DNA of 6,192 nucleotides, from positions 1-6,192 of the forward strand of contig DMQP01000112.1 in the NCBI GenBank assembly GCA_003455655.1. The letters run 5' to 3'. The DNA comes from Treponema sp. GTDB taxonomy: Bacteria; Spirochaetota; Spirochaetia; Treponematales; Treponemataceae. A model generated the notes under the pieces. It searched no databases, was not told the origin of the DNA, and saw only the letters and a list, made by a program, of their open reading frames with translations. Positions within the stretch are counted from its first letter, which is position 1; every line of letters begins with the position of its first letter. The position numbers and the translations under genes were made by a program. This document shows, piece by piece, positions 1 to 6,192 of the stretch.

Positions 1-9
1 TTCTGCCCA

Positions 10-37
10 TTGACTTTTTTTACTGACCTGATATACC
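10..37 (+). promoter_or_regulatory. Predicted sigma-70-type promoter for the LysM/transglycosylase operon
   Basis: TTGACT at 10-15 matches the -35 consensus at 5 of 6 positions. After a 16-base spacer comes TATACC at 32-37 (4 of 6 to TATAAT), preceded by TG at 29-30, so it has the form of an extended -10. The predicted transcription start is near 44, giving a leader of only about 15 bases before the ATG at 59. A run of seven T at 15-21 starts at the last base of the -35. This was read by eye; no experimental start is known. Confidence 0.45.
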
Positions 38-46
38 ATAAATAAT

Positions 47-51
47 AAGGG
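47..51 (+). promoter_or_regulatory. Ribosome binding site that selects the ATG at 59
   Basis: AAGGG at 47-51 lies 7 bases before the ATG at 59 but only 1 base before the in-frame ATG at 53. The normal spacing favours 59 as the start, so the protein begins MKYIGIK rather than MRMKYIG. Confidence 0.6.
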
Positions 52-58
52 CATGCGC

Positions 59-1717
59 ATGAAGTATATAGGAATAAAACTGGCAGACGGCTCATTTTAT
101 CCCATCTTGGAGAAGGGAAAATCAGACAAAAAAACGCTCGATCTTACAACGGTTACCGACAATCAAACGACCGTTCAGGTTGATTTGTACAGTTCTGACA
201 CAGGCACAATGGAAGGTGCAGAATATGTCGATACGCTCGAAATTCGCCAGCTTGAACCGCATCCCAACGGAGAACCCGACCTGCATCTTGAAGTAAGCCT
301 TGACGCAGACGACAAACTCCATGCACAGGTAGTTGACCCCGAAACAGGAAAATCAAGCGAAACACAAACTGTTATTTCTCATGCCCTTGAACAGCGCAAC
401 ACGAGCGAAACTCAGTTTACTGAAGATTCAGACACAGCTACTTCCGAAGACTTTGAACTTCCCCTTCCTGACACTAACACTTCAGACTCACTTTCCTTTG
501 GAGAAGGCGATGACGGTTCTACGGCACTCAATTTAGATGAATTAGCGCAATTAGGACAAAATACAGAACTTTCTGTGGAGAATGAACAGCTTTCTTCCGA
601 TACTGTAGAAGAGGAAACAATGATAGGCCCTTCTGTTAACGACGAAACATTTTCTTTTGATGACTCAACCGAACCTGCTGTTACACGCAAAGTTACTGAC
701 GAAGTTGAACACACAACCGACTCTTTAACCGAAGCACTGTCTGAATCAGAAGACAAACTTGACGACACAATGAACAGCATTTCAGACACGCTCAATGACA
801 TGCCGTCAATTGATGATACACCTTCATCAACAGATCTTGATCTTCCCGACTTTGGAGACATAGACACTTCTACCAGTTCAGACGATTTAGATTTACCTGA
901 TTTTTCTGAAAGTGTTGACGATACCACTGCTACCACTTCCACAGATTCTAGCGATTTCGATTTGCCCGACTTTGGCGACATTGATACTTCTACCAGTTCA
1001 GACGATTTAGATTTACCTGACTTTAACGAAGAAACTGCTGTTTCAAAAGCCGCAAGTGCTGACGAAGATGAATTTGCGCTTCCAGACTTTGACAGTTCAA
1101 GTTCTAGTTCTTCCTTTGATGATACTGAAGATAACTCTACTTTTGCTCCCTCTGGTGGACTGGACTTTAACGGACTGTACGACAAAGAAACACTTGAAGG
1201 CGACTCTAGCTACAACGATGATGCAGTTGCTCAGACCGTTAAGAAAAAGACAAAAGTTCCTGTCATTATTTGCATTATTTGTGCAATCATTTGTATTATT
1301 GCAGCAATTCTTGTTCTTTTTGTTATTCCTTCACGAATCAATTTGTTAACCCGCAGCGAGTATAAATCTAAAAAAGAACAAGCACAGGAACAGATTGAAA
1401 ACGCACTTGCTCAACTGCCACAACCTGTTGAAGAAGCCGAACCTGAACCAGAACCTGTTGCAGAAGTAATTGTTGCAAAAGAAGATACCATAGTTGTTGC
1501 AGAAAACCCAGCAACAGTTGTTCCTTCAACTCCAGATGCAGCAACAACAAAAGCAGAAGACATACGCTACAAAATTAAGTGGGGCGACACTCTCTGGGAT
1601 ATAGCAGATGCATACTACAAAAATCCCTGGAAGTATAAAACAATCGCTCGCTACAATGGCATTAAGAATCCAGACAAAATTATTTCTGGAACATGGATTC
1701 TTATTCCTGCGGAGTAA
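59..1717 (+). CDS. Single-pass membrane protein: Hsp70 substrate-binding-like domain, acidic LPDF-repeat linker, transmembrane helix, C-terminal LysM
   Basis: Predicted 552 aa from the ATG at 59; an in-frame ATG at 53 is too close to the Shine-Dalgarno. Residues about 1-112 align by eye with the DnaK substrate-binding beta-domain: IGIKLADG at the start, then DNQTTV at 34-39 (DnaK DNQSAV), a proline-rich turn, and a LEVSLDADDKLH stretch matching the DnaK IEVTFDIDADGILH strand, then a TGK turn. No Hsp70 ATPase domain is present. Residues about 113-393 are acidic and Ser/Thr-rich, probably disordered, with five LPDF motifs between 259 and 344. Residues 400-423 form one hydrophobic helix containing three Cys, preceded by KKKTK. 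A Glu/Pro/Ala-rich stalk follows, then a LysM domain at about 502-550 with the typical GDTLWDIA and N-P-I-G-I-P pattern. Known of the family: LysM binds peptidoglycan GlcNAc-containing chains. Inferred topology: N-terminus cytoplasmic, LysM periplasmic; charges on both sides of the helix leave this unproven. The end of the gene carries the ribosome binding site of the transglycosylase gene. The exact function is unknown. Confidence 0.88.
   Translation: MKYIGIKLADGSFYPILEKGKSDKKTLDLTTVTDNQTTVQVDLYSSDTGTMEGAEYVDTLEIRQLEPHPNGEPDLHLEVSLDADDKLHAQVVDPETGKSSETQTVISHALEQRNTSETQFTEDSDTATSEDFELPLPDTNTSDSLSFGEGDDGSTALNLDELAQLGQNTELSVENEQLSSDTVEEETMIGPSVNDETFSFDDSTEPAVTRKVTDEVEHTTDSLTEALSESEDKLDDTMNSISDTLNDMPSIDDTPSSTDLDLPDFGDIDTSTSSDDLDLPDFSESVDDTTATTSTDSSDFDLPDFGDIDTSTSSDDLDLPDFNEETAVSKAASADEDEFALPDFDSSSSSSSFDDTEDNSTFAPSGGLDFNGLYDKETLEGDSSYNDDAVAQTVKKKTKVPVIICIICAIICIIAAILVLFVIPSRINLLTRSEYKSKKEQAQEQIENALAQLPQPVEEAEPEPEPVAEVIVAKEDTIVVAENPATVVPSTPDAATTKAEDIRYKIKWGDTLWDIADAYYKNPWKYKTIARYNGIKNPDKIISGTWILIPAE
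833..904 (+). repeat. Direct repeat copy 1 (24-residue DLPDF unit)
   Basis: This copy encodes residues 259-282 of the LysM membrane protein and contains two LDLPDF motifs separated by GDIDTSTSSDD. It is nearly the same as the copy at 953-1024. Bases 866-900 are identical to 986-1020 over 35 positions, so the offset between the copies is 120 bases. The identity at synonymous positions points to a recent duplication or gene conversion. Confidence 0.85.
953..1024 (+). repeat. Direct repeat copy 2 (24-residue DLPDF unit)
   Basis: This is the second copy of the 24-residue unit, residues 299-322. It differs from copy 1 at residue 300 (Phe for Leu) and at a few synonymous bases near its left end, while its right part is identical. 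A fifth, more diverged motif of the same type (EFALPDF) lies at residues 338-344, outside this unit. Confidence 0.85.
1711..1714 (+). promoter_or_regulatory. Ribosome binding site that selects the ATG at 1720
   Basis: GGAG at 1711-1714 overlaps the last codons of the LysM gene and lies 5 bases before the ATG at 1720. A longer reading from the ATG at 1693 would place nine extra residues before the signal peptide and has no such site at the right distance. The arrangement suggests translational coupling of the two genes. Confidence 0.7.
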
Positions 1718-1719
1718 CA

Positions 1720-3774
1720 ATGGCACGGTTTAAATCCGTTGTTGCTTGCGTTCTCATACTTTCTGCATTTGCAATTTCATGTACAAACGCTGATTCACCT
1801 CAATCTGAATACGGTAGTGATGCTGATTACTACATGGCCTTGCGTTCACTTGAAAGTCGAGACACAGAAACAGCCATGCGCTTATTTCGTCAAGCAGCAA
1901 AAAAAGGAAGCCCCGCAGTTGCACGCCGTTCACAAGAAGAACTTTCTCATTTAGGTTCAGTTGTAGAACGAATACAAAATTGCAAAGCCTTGTACAATAC
2001 CTATAACGATGAAGATGCCCTCTTAGTCTTATGTGCAGAACTTATAAACGACCGCGAATATGCAGATGTAATTAAATACACACAGAACATAGATGTTTCC
2101 ACTTGCGACACTCAGCTTGCGTATTACCGCTGTCTTGCTCTCTACCACAAAAGAGATTCTCGTTTTACTCAAGAATTTTTTTTATGGTGCACAGCTCGTC
2201 CTTTTGGAGAAGCACAAAACACTTTATTACAATCCATTGAAGATGCAGATCCGCTTATTCAGTTTAGAGCTTTAGTGTTTAACCGAGAAGACGGAAACGC
2301 ATATCTTCAAGCAAAGCAAATTCTTTCTGAACCACAAAAGTTACTTCCTCAAATTGCAAGCGATATAGGCAAAGCATTTATGCGTGGTTCAACACAGTTT
2401 GCAGCAAATGCAGCATTACTTGATTCTGCTGTAAACGAAGTTCCCCAAAACTGTGCTTTCTATCTTTGGTTTTATGCAGGAAGACTGTACGAAAAAAATG
2501 GAAGCAGTGTCAGTCGCATTAAAGATAGATTGTCACACGCAATGCAAAATGCAAATGACGAAGGACAATTTGATAACGCCTGTTGGTACTATTTGAATGC
2601 TGCACTTAAATCTTCTGCTGCAGAAGCAGTTAATGAAGTTGAACAATACCGAACGCAATGGCACGACCCTTTTTACTTTGATGATTTTTTTGACACACTT
2701 TCTGTTCGGCTTATTTCTGAACACATGTGGAAACAATACTATCGCGTTGCAACACTCATAGACGGTTACGCTTCAAACGAAACCGTTGCAAAATTTTCGT
2801 ATGTAGCATCGCAATTTATTGAACAAGGATATATTTCTTTTAACGAACCCACAGAACCAATTGTCTTAACGCTTTTGTCGCGCTCTCTTCGCTCTGGTGC
2901 AGATTTTTATTATCGCTTACTTGCAGCAACAGCCCTTGATGTTCCGCAAGCAGACATTGAAAAACTAATTCTCTCGTATGGAAATAAAACAGAAAGACAA
3001 CTGAACTCTGACTACGAAACGCTCATGAATGGTTATGCAGATTTTGGTTTGTCAGAATACATTTATGATGAATGGCAAAAGTATGACGCTTTTATAAGTC
3101 AAGATTGTGTTGTTCGCCTTGCAGGATTTTTGCGTGACTGTGCAGAAAAAGCAAACGGAAATTCAAATACTTATTACGAACAAAGTATTCGCATGGCAAG
3201 CAGACGACTTGTGTATCCAGAAGCACAAGCTACACGAGAGTTACTTTCTCTTGCGTATCCGACAGATTATTCTGCTTCTGTTTCAAATGCAGCAAAACAA
3301 TTTGAACTTCCAGACTACATGCTCTATGCACTTATTCGAAGTGAAAGTTTCTTTGCACCAACTGTTGCAAGTCATGCTAACGCAATAGGTCTTACACAAC
3401 TTATGGAAGCAACCGCTGCAGACATAGCGCGTAAACTTAAAATGCAAGATTACAATCTTGAAGATCCAGATACAAACATTTTATTTGGTGCATTCTATTT
3501 AGAAGAAATGTTGCGTCGCATAGAAGATGCACCCGTGTTAGGATTTTTTGCATATAACGGCGGAATATCAAGAGTTCGCTCATGGAAAAAAAGCGCAGCC
3601 TTAGAGTTCAGCCCAAGAAAAATTTCAAACGATTTATTTTTGGAAGCTCTTCCTTATGCAGAAACACGAGAATACGGCCGAAAACTTACCGCTGCATCTG
3701 CGATATACGGTTGGCTGTATCAAAACGAAGCTCCACTTGAAATTGTTACAAATTTGTTGGGTTTGAGCAAATAG
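1720..3774 (+). CDS. slt: Slt70-type lytic murein transglycosylase, predicted lipoprotein
   Basis: Predicted 684 aa from the ATG at 1720, somewhat longer than E. coli Slt70. Residues 1-20 form a signal peptide (R3, K5, then a hydrophobic core) ending in a lipobox-like AIS-Cys21, so the protein is probably lipid-anchored and faces the periplasm. Residues about 35-500 are helical, with TPR-like segments near the start (for example 35-76), in keeping with the superhelical N-terminal part of Slt70. The SLT (GH23) domain covers about 528-665. IRSES contains the likely catalytic Glu542, followed by S-H-A-N-A-I-G-L-T-Q-L-M, which matches the family's S-x-x-G-A-x-G-L-x-Q-x-M with Asn-Ala in place of Gly-Ala. 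AYNGG is at 611-615 and ETREY at 648-652. Known of the family: it cleaves the MurNAc-GlcNAc bond to give 1,6-anhydro-MurNAc ends during wall growth, division or recycling. It begins 2 bases after the stop of the LysM gene, so the two are very probably co-transcribed. An 8-T run at 2176-2183 is the longest homopolymer in the gene. Confidence 0.92.
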   Translation: MARFKSVVACVLILSAFAISCTNADSPQSEYGSDADYYMALRSLESRDTETAMRLFRQAAKKGSPAVARRSQEELSHLGSVVERIQNCKALYNTYNDEDALLVLCAELINDREYADVIKYTQNIDVSTCDTQLAYYRCLALYHKRDSRFTQEFFLWCTARPFGEAQNTLLQSIEDADPLIQFRALVFNREDGNAYLQAKQILSEPQKLLPQIASDIGKAFMRGSTQFAANAALLDSAVNEVPQNCAFYLWFYAGRLYEKNGSSVSRIKDRLSHAMQNANDEGQFDNACWYYLNAALKSSAAEAVNEVEQYRTQWHDPFYFDDFFDTLSVRLISEHMWKQYYRVATLIDGYASNETVAKFSYVASQFIEQGYISFNEPTEPIVLTLLSRSLRSGADFYYRLLAATALDVPQADIEKLILSYGNKTERQLNSDYETLMNGYADFGLSEYIYDEWQKYDAFISQDCVVRLAGFLRDCAEKANGNSNTYYEQSIRMASRRLVYPEAQATRELLSLAYPTDYSASVSNAAKQFELPDYMLYALIRSESFFAPTVASHANAIGLTQLMEATAADIARKLKMQDYNLEDPDTNILFGAFYLEEMLRRIEDAPVLGFFAYNGGISRVRSWKKSAALEFSPRKISNDLFLEALPYAETREYGRKLTAASAIYGWLYQNEAPLEIVTNLLGLSK

Positions 3775-3791
3775 TTCAAATGTGCTATACT
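3763..3791 (+). promoter_or_regulatory. Predicted extended -10 promoter inside the 3' end of the transglycosylase gene
   Basis: TTGAGC at 3763-3768 (4 of 6 to TTGACA), a 17-base spacer, then TATACT at 3786-3791 (5 of 6) with TG at 3783-3784, giving a full TGnTATACT extended -10. The -35 lies in the last codons of the transglycosylase gene. The expected transcription start, about 7 bases past the -10, falls at 3797-3800, that is, at or just before the antiporter ATG. Confidence 0.6.
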
Positions 3792-3799
3792 GCACCATT

Positions 3800-5539
3800 A
3801 TGAACGGAACAGATCCTCTGGCAGAACTTCTACCACAAGCATTTCATTTTACACAGTTACACGGAACACAACTGGTGCTACTGCTGGGCATAGTTATGTT
3901 TTTTGGAGCCATTGGCGGCAGACTTTTTCAAAAACTTAAGATTCCCCAAGTTGTCGGATACATTGTCATAGGCATTTTAATTGGTTCGTCAGGATTTCAA
4001 ATTATACGGCCTGAAACAATTGCAGCACTTGATCCAGTTAACAGCATTGCTCTTGCGCTTATAGGTTTTCTTGTTGGTGCTGAACTAAAACTTGATGTCA
4101 TTAAAAAATACGGAAAACAATTTGTTGGTGTTCTTTTGGGTGAATCTATAACACCATTTTTTATTGTGGGCATTTTAGTAACTGTCATTTCTTATGCTTT
4201 TACTCATAATGTTCCACGGTCTATTGCACTGGGACTTTTATTAGGTGCAATTTGTTCTGCAACAGCTCCAGCAGCAACAACAGATGTTCTTAAAGAATAC
4301 AGGACGCGAGGACCTCTTACAACTATGACATTTGGCATTGTTGCTATGGACGATGCAGTTGCTCTTATTTTATACGCAATCGCTTCAACTATTGCAGCGC
4401 CCTTACTTGGGGGAACTCAAATTTCTTTGGGAAGACAATTACTTGATATTGCCATTGATATTTTTGGTTCAATCGGAATTGGTGCAGCCTTCGGATTCAT
4501 TATAAGCATGATTATAAAAAATCTTATGAAAGATGAAGGTCGTGTTCTTTCGTTTGCATTAGGAGGATTACTTCTTTCAAGCGGAATTTGTTTGTTGTTG
4601 GGTCTTGATAACATTCTTGCTTCCATGTCTGTAGGATTTTTCTTAGTAAACTTTGCTCCAGCAAGAACAAAACCTGTATTCAAATTGGTAGACAAATTTA
4701 CTCCGCCTATTTATGTTTTGTTCTTTGTGTTAGTAGGAGCAAAACTGAACATTTGGAATGTTTCTGGACTACTTGCACTTATTGCAATAACCTATGTGTT
4801 AGGAAGAACAATTGGAAAAACAATCGGTTCTACGTTAGGAGCGCGTCTTACAAAAGCACCTGCAACTGTTCGTAAGTACTTACCACTTTGTCTTTTTAGT
4901 CAAGCAGGTGTTGCCATTGGTTTAAGCATTGCAGCAAGTAATGACTTTCCTACAACAGTTGGTCCAGATATTATTCTTATTATTACCGCTACAACTTTTA
5001 TTGTTCAGCTTATAGGACCTGTATGCGTTAAGCGCGGAGTTACAAAAGCAGGAGAGGTAGGTCTTGATGTTACGCCAGAAGACATACTTAAATCTTCTTT
5101 TGTTAAAGATGTAAGTTGGGCAGGCGAACCTGTATGTTCAGCAAATAATCCAGCTGTGGTAAGTGAGACAGCAACTGTCGCTCAAATTCTTGAAAGCTTT
5201 GGCTCACATCACAATCAAAGTTTTGCAGTATCGGGAGCAGACGGAACTTTGGTAGGCATAATAACACTCGACCAACTGCGAGAATCTTTAGCACTAGGTG
5301 AAGTTGCAGACTCAATTCTTGCAATGGATATTATGGAAGAAGCTAAATACTTCTGTAGACCCGACATGACACTTCCCGATGTTTACAATCAATTTGATAT
5401 GTTAGATACAGAAGCCATACCTGTTGTTGATGCCCAAAACAAACCTATAGGTGTTGTTGAAAAATTTACTGTAGACCATTTTATTCGTGCGCAAAGTGCA
5501 ATGAGACAACATACTGCCGAAAAATTAGCCCAACAATAG
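3800..5539 (+). CDS. CPA2-family monovalent cation/proton antiporter with C-terminal CBS domain pair
   Basis: Predicted 579 aa. The ATG at 3800 is preferred over the in-frame GTG at 3782, because that GTG overlaps the -10 element of the predicted promoter. No Shine-Dalgarno is visible before either. Residues about 24-412 are a polytopic Na+/H+ exchanger domain with roughly 12-13 helices, starting LVLLLGIVMFFGAIGG and followed by KIPQVVGYIVIGILIG, a hallmark of KefB/NapA-like proteins. Residues 153-165 (SATAPAATTDVLK) fit the crossed, partly unwound helix of the fold. M-D-D-A-V-A-L places the likely ion-binding acidic pair at Asp184-Asp185; among CPA2 proteins a DD pair is associated with electrogenic exchange, whereas Kef channels have QD. 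Residues about 438-565 contain two CBS motifs (GTLVGIITLDQLR at 482-494; IPVVDAQNKPIGVVEKF at 540-556), suggesting control by an adenine nucleotide. The inferred role is Na+ or K+/pH homeostasis at the inner membrane. The ion and the stoichiometry cannot be read from sequence. Confidence 0.88.
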   Translation: MNGTDPLAELLPQAFHFTQLHGTQLVLLLGIVMFFGAIGGRLFQKLKIPQVVGYIVIGILIGSSGFQIIRPETIAALDPVNSIALALIGFLVGAELKLDVIKKYGKQFVGVLLGESITPFFIVGILVTVISYAFTHNVPRSIALGLLLGAICSATAPAATTDVLKEYRTRGPLTTMTFGIVAMDDAVALILYAIASTIAAPLLGGTQISLGRQLLDIAIDIFGSIGIGAAFGFIISMIIKNLMKDEGRVLSFALGGLLLSSGICLLLGLDNILASMSVGFFLVNFAPARTKPVFKLVDKFTPPIYVLFFVLVGAKLNIWNVSGLLALIAITYVLGRTIGKTIGSTLGARLTKAPATVRKYLPLCLFSQAGVAIGLSIAASNDFPTTVGPDIILIITATTFIVQLIGPVCVKRGVTKAGEVGLDVTPEDILKSSFVKDVSWAGEPVCSANNPAVVSETATVAQILESFGSHHNQSFAVSGADGTLVGIITLDQLRESLALGEVADSILAMDIMEEAKYFCRPDMTLPDVYNQFDMLDTEAIPVVDAQNKPIGVVEKFTVDHFIRAQSAMRQHTAEKLAQQ

Positions 5540-5543
5540 TCTG

Positions 5544-5572
5544 TTGTCAAAATACAAAAAATTAACTATCTT
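5544..5572 (+). promoter_or_regulatory. Possible promoter for the nfu-slyD pair
   Basis: TTGTCA at 5544-5549 (5 of 6 to the -35 consensus), a 17-base spacer, and TATCTT at 5567-5572 (4 of 6). The overlapping TATAAG at 5572-5577 is a better -10 match, but at 22 bases the spacing is too long. The predicted start near 5579 would leave a leader of about 10 bases. No terminator hairpin is seen between the antiporter stop and this site, so read-through from upstream is also possible. Confidence 0.35.
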
Positions 5573-5588
5573 ATAAGAGAGGATTGTT

Positions 5589-5858
5589 ATGGTAGACGAT
5601 AAAACACTCGAAAAAATAAAAGAAGCACTCGATGCCTTTCGACCACAGTTAAATGCTGACGGTGGCGACATGGAATTTATTCAGGTTGATGAAGAAAACA
5701 GAGTGCACATTAATCTTACAGGCGCATGCGGTGGTTGCCCTATGGCTGTAATGACTTTAAAAATGGGATTGGAACGTTTTTTGAAAGATGTTTGTCCAGA
5801 AGTATCAGAGGTTGTTCAAGATAATGCTGGAGATTTCAAAGACGCAGAAATGTTTTAA
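5589..5858 (+). CDS. Nfu-type (NifU C-terminal domain) Fe-S cluster scaffold/carrier protein
   Basis: 89 aa, consisting of a single NifU-like C-terminal domain. RPQLNADGGDMEF at 18-30 and the G-A-C-G-G-C-P motif with Cys47 and Cys50, followed by MTLKMGLERFLK at 55-66, are the signature of the family. The paired CxxC cysteines of two subunits hold a [4Fe-4S] cluster that is passed to apoproteins in the cytoplasm. The A-type domain of NfuA and the N-terminal IscU-like domain of full NifU are both absent, which is usual for short Nfu proteins. The start is supported by AGAGAGGA at 5576-5583, five bases before the ATG. It is followed after 23 bases by the SlyD-like gene, probably in one transcript. 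A third cysteine (Cys69) lies outside the motif. Confidence 0.95.
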   Translation: MVDDKTLEKIKEALDAFRPQLNADGGDMEFIQVDEENRVHINLTGACGGCPMAVMTLKMGLERFLKDVCPEVSEVVQDNAGDFKDAEMF

Positions 5859-5881
5859 TTCCCAAAGCAATAGGAGACGCT

Positions 5882-6192
5882 ATGCAGATTTGCAAAGATA
5901 AAGTAGTAACTATTCATTATGTACTTCGTGGTGATGATAATCAAGTTATTGACGATTCACATAATACTTCACCCTTGCAATACATTCACGGAAACAATTA
6001 TCTTCTTACAAAATTAGAAGAACAGCTTGAAGGAAAATCAGAAGGGGACACGCTCCATGCAGATCTTTCTGCTGCAGACGGTTATGGAGAATACAACAAC
6101 GATTTAGTTCTAACTGTTCCGCGCGAAAACTTTGAAACTGATATGCCCATTGAAGCAGGAATGAAATTTCACGCAATGACTGAACAAGGACC
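5882..6192 (+). CDS. slyD: SlyD-like FKBP-type peptidyl-prolyl cis-trans isomerase, 3' end outside window
   Basis: The open frame from the ATG at 5882 runs to the window edge (103 full codons plus two bases), so the gene is partial. AGGAG at 5872-5876, five bases before the ATG, supports the start. The N-terminus has the short-FKBP pattern: KVVTIHYVLRGDD, then a DDS turn, PLQYIHGNN and LEEQLEGKSEGD, followed by ADGYGEYNNDLV and VPRENF, and then the start of the insert-in-flap domain (AGMKFHAMTEQGP). This order is typical of SlyD rather than of larger trigger-factor or FkpA proteins. Known of the family: prolyl isomerisation with a chaperone insert domain. A C-terminal metal-binding tail, present in some SlyD proteins, cannot be judged here. 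There is no signal peptide, so it acts in the cytoplasm. Confidence 0.9.
   Translation, partial: MQICKDKVVTIHYVLRGDDNQVIDDSHNTSPLQYIHGNNYLLTKLEEQLEGKSEGDTLHADLSAADGYGEYNNDLVLTVPRENFETDMPIEAGMKFHAMTEQG

Noticed and set aside
833..1024. CRISPR-like repeat array
   Set aside because: There are only two copies, they are in frame within a coding region, and the intervening sequence encodes related protein sequence.
412..1185. 257-aa open frame on the minus strand
   Set aside because: It lies fully inside the LysM gene opposite the acidic repeat region. Its Ser/Val-rich repetitive sequence is the complement of Asp/Thr/Ser codons, and no domain is recognisable.
1693..1719. Upstream ATG start for the transglycosylase
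   Set aside because: It would overlap the end of the LysM gene and put nine residues before a good lipoprotein signal peptide; the GGAG at 1711 fits the ATG at 1720.
2176..2183. Run of eight T in the transglycosylase gene as a phase-variation switch
   Set aside because: Several 7-8 base A or T runs occur in this AT-rich gene, and nothing singles this one out as a switch without data on length variation.
3782..3799. GTG start giving six extra residues on the antiporter
   Set aside because: The GTG overlaps the predicted extended -10 element and has no ribosome binding site; the added residues LYCTI are not typical of the family.
5540..5588. Rho-independent terminator after the antiporter gene
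   Set aside because: The short A-rich gap has no GC-rich hairpin followed by a T run; only a weak CTTATAAG palindrome is present.

Overview
The window looks like chromosomal sequence from a spirochaete, most likely Treponema or a close relative. The grounds are indirect: moderately AT-rich composition, a lipobox that is loose in the spirochaetal manner, and the type of envelope proteins present. No rRNA or other phylogenetic marker is present, so the genus is an inference. All genes are on the + strand, tightly packed, with no gene-free stretch over 60 bases. There is no sign of mobile elements, CRISPR, tRNA or rRNA.

Region 1 (about 1-3774) is a two-gene envelope operon. A promoter-like sequence at 10-37 precedes a 552-aa single-pass membrane protein. 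Its parts, in order, are an N-terminal domain that reads as an Hsp70 (DnaK) substrate-binding beta-domain without any ATPase domain, about 280 residues of acidic Ser/Thr/Asp-rich linker with five LPDF motifs, one transmembrane helix, and a C-terminal LysM domain. Two bases after its stop codon begins a lipoprotein of the Slt70 lytic transglycosylase type, with the catalytic Glu and the other SLT motifs intact. Together they suggest a module that binds and cleaves peptidoglycan and has a large cytoplasmic sensing or scaffolding arm.

Region 2 (about 3763-5539) is a CPA2-type cation/proton antiporter with a C-terminal pair of CBS domains. Its likely promoter is an extended -10 element embedded in the end of the transglycosylase gene. 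It lies so close to the ATG, with no Shine-Dalgarno sequence, that the transcript may be leaderless.

Region 3 (about 5544-6192) has a likely promoter followed by a small Nfu-type Fe-S cluster carrier and, 23 bases later, the first 103 codons of a SlyD-like FKBP peptidyl-prolyl isomerase that runs off the window. These are housekeeping protein-maturation genes.

The most unusual item is the first gene: an Hsp70 peptide-binding fold detached from its ATPase and fused through a repetitive acidic linker to a wall-binding LysM domain. The linker motif resembles the core of the FtsZ C-terminal peptide, which gives a speculative but testable link to cell division.
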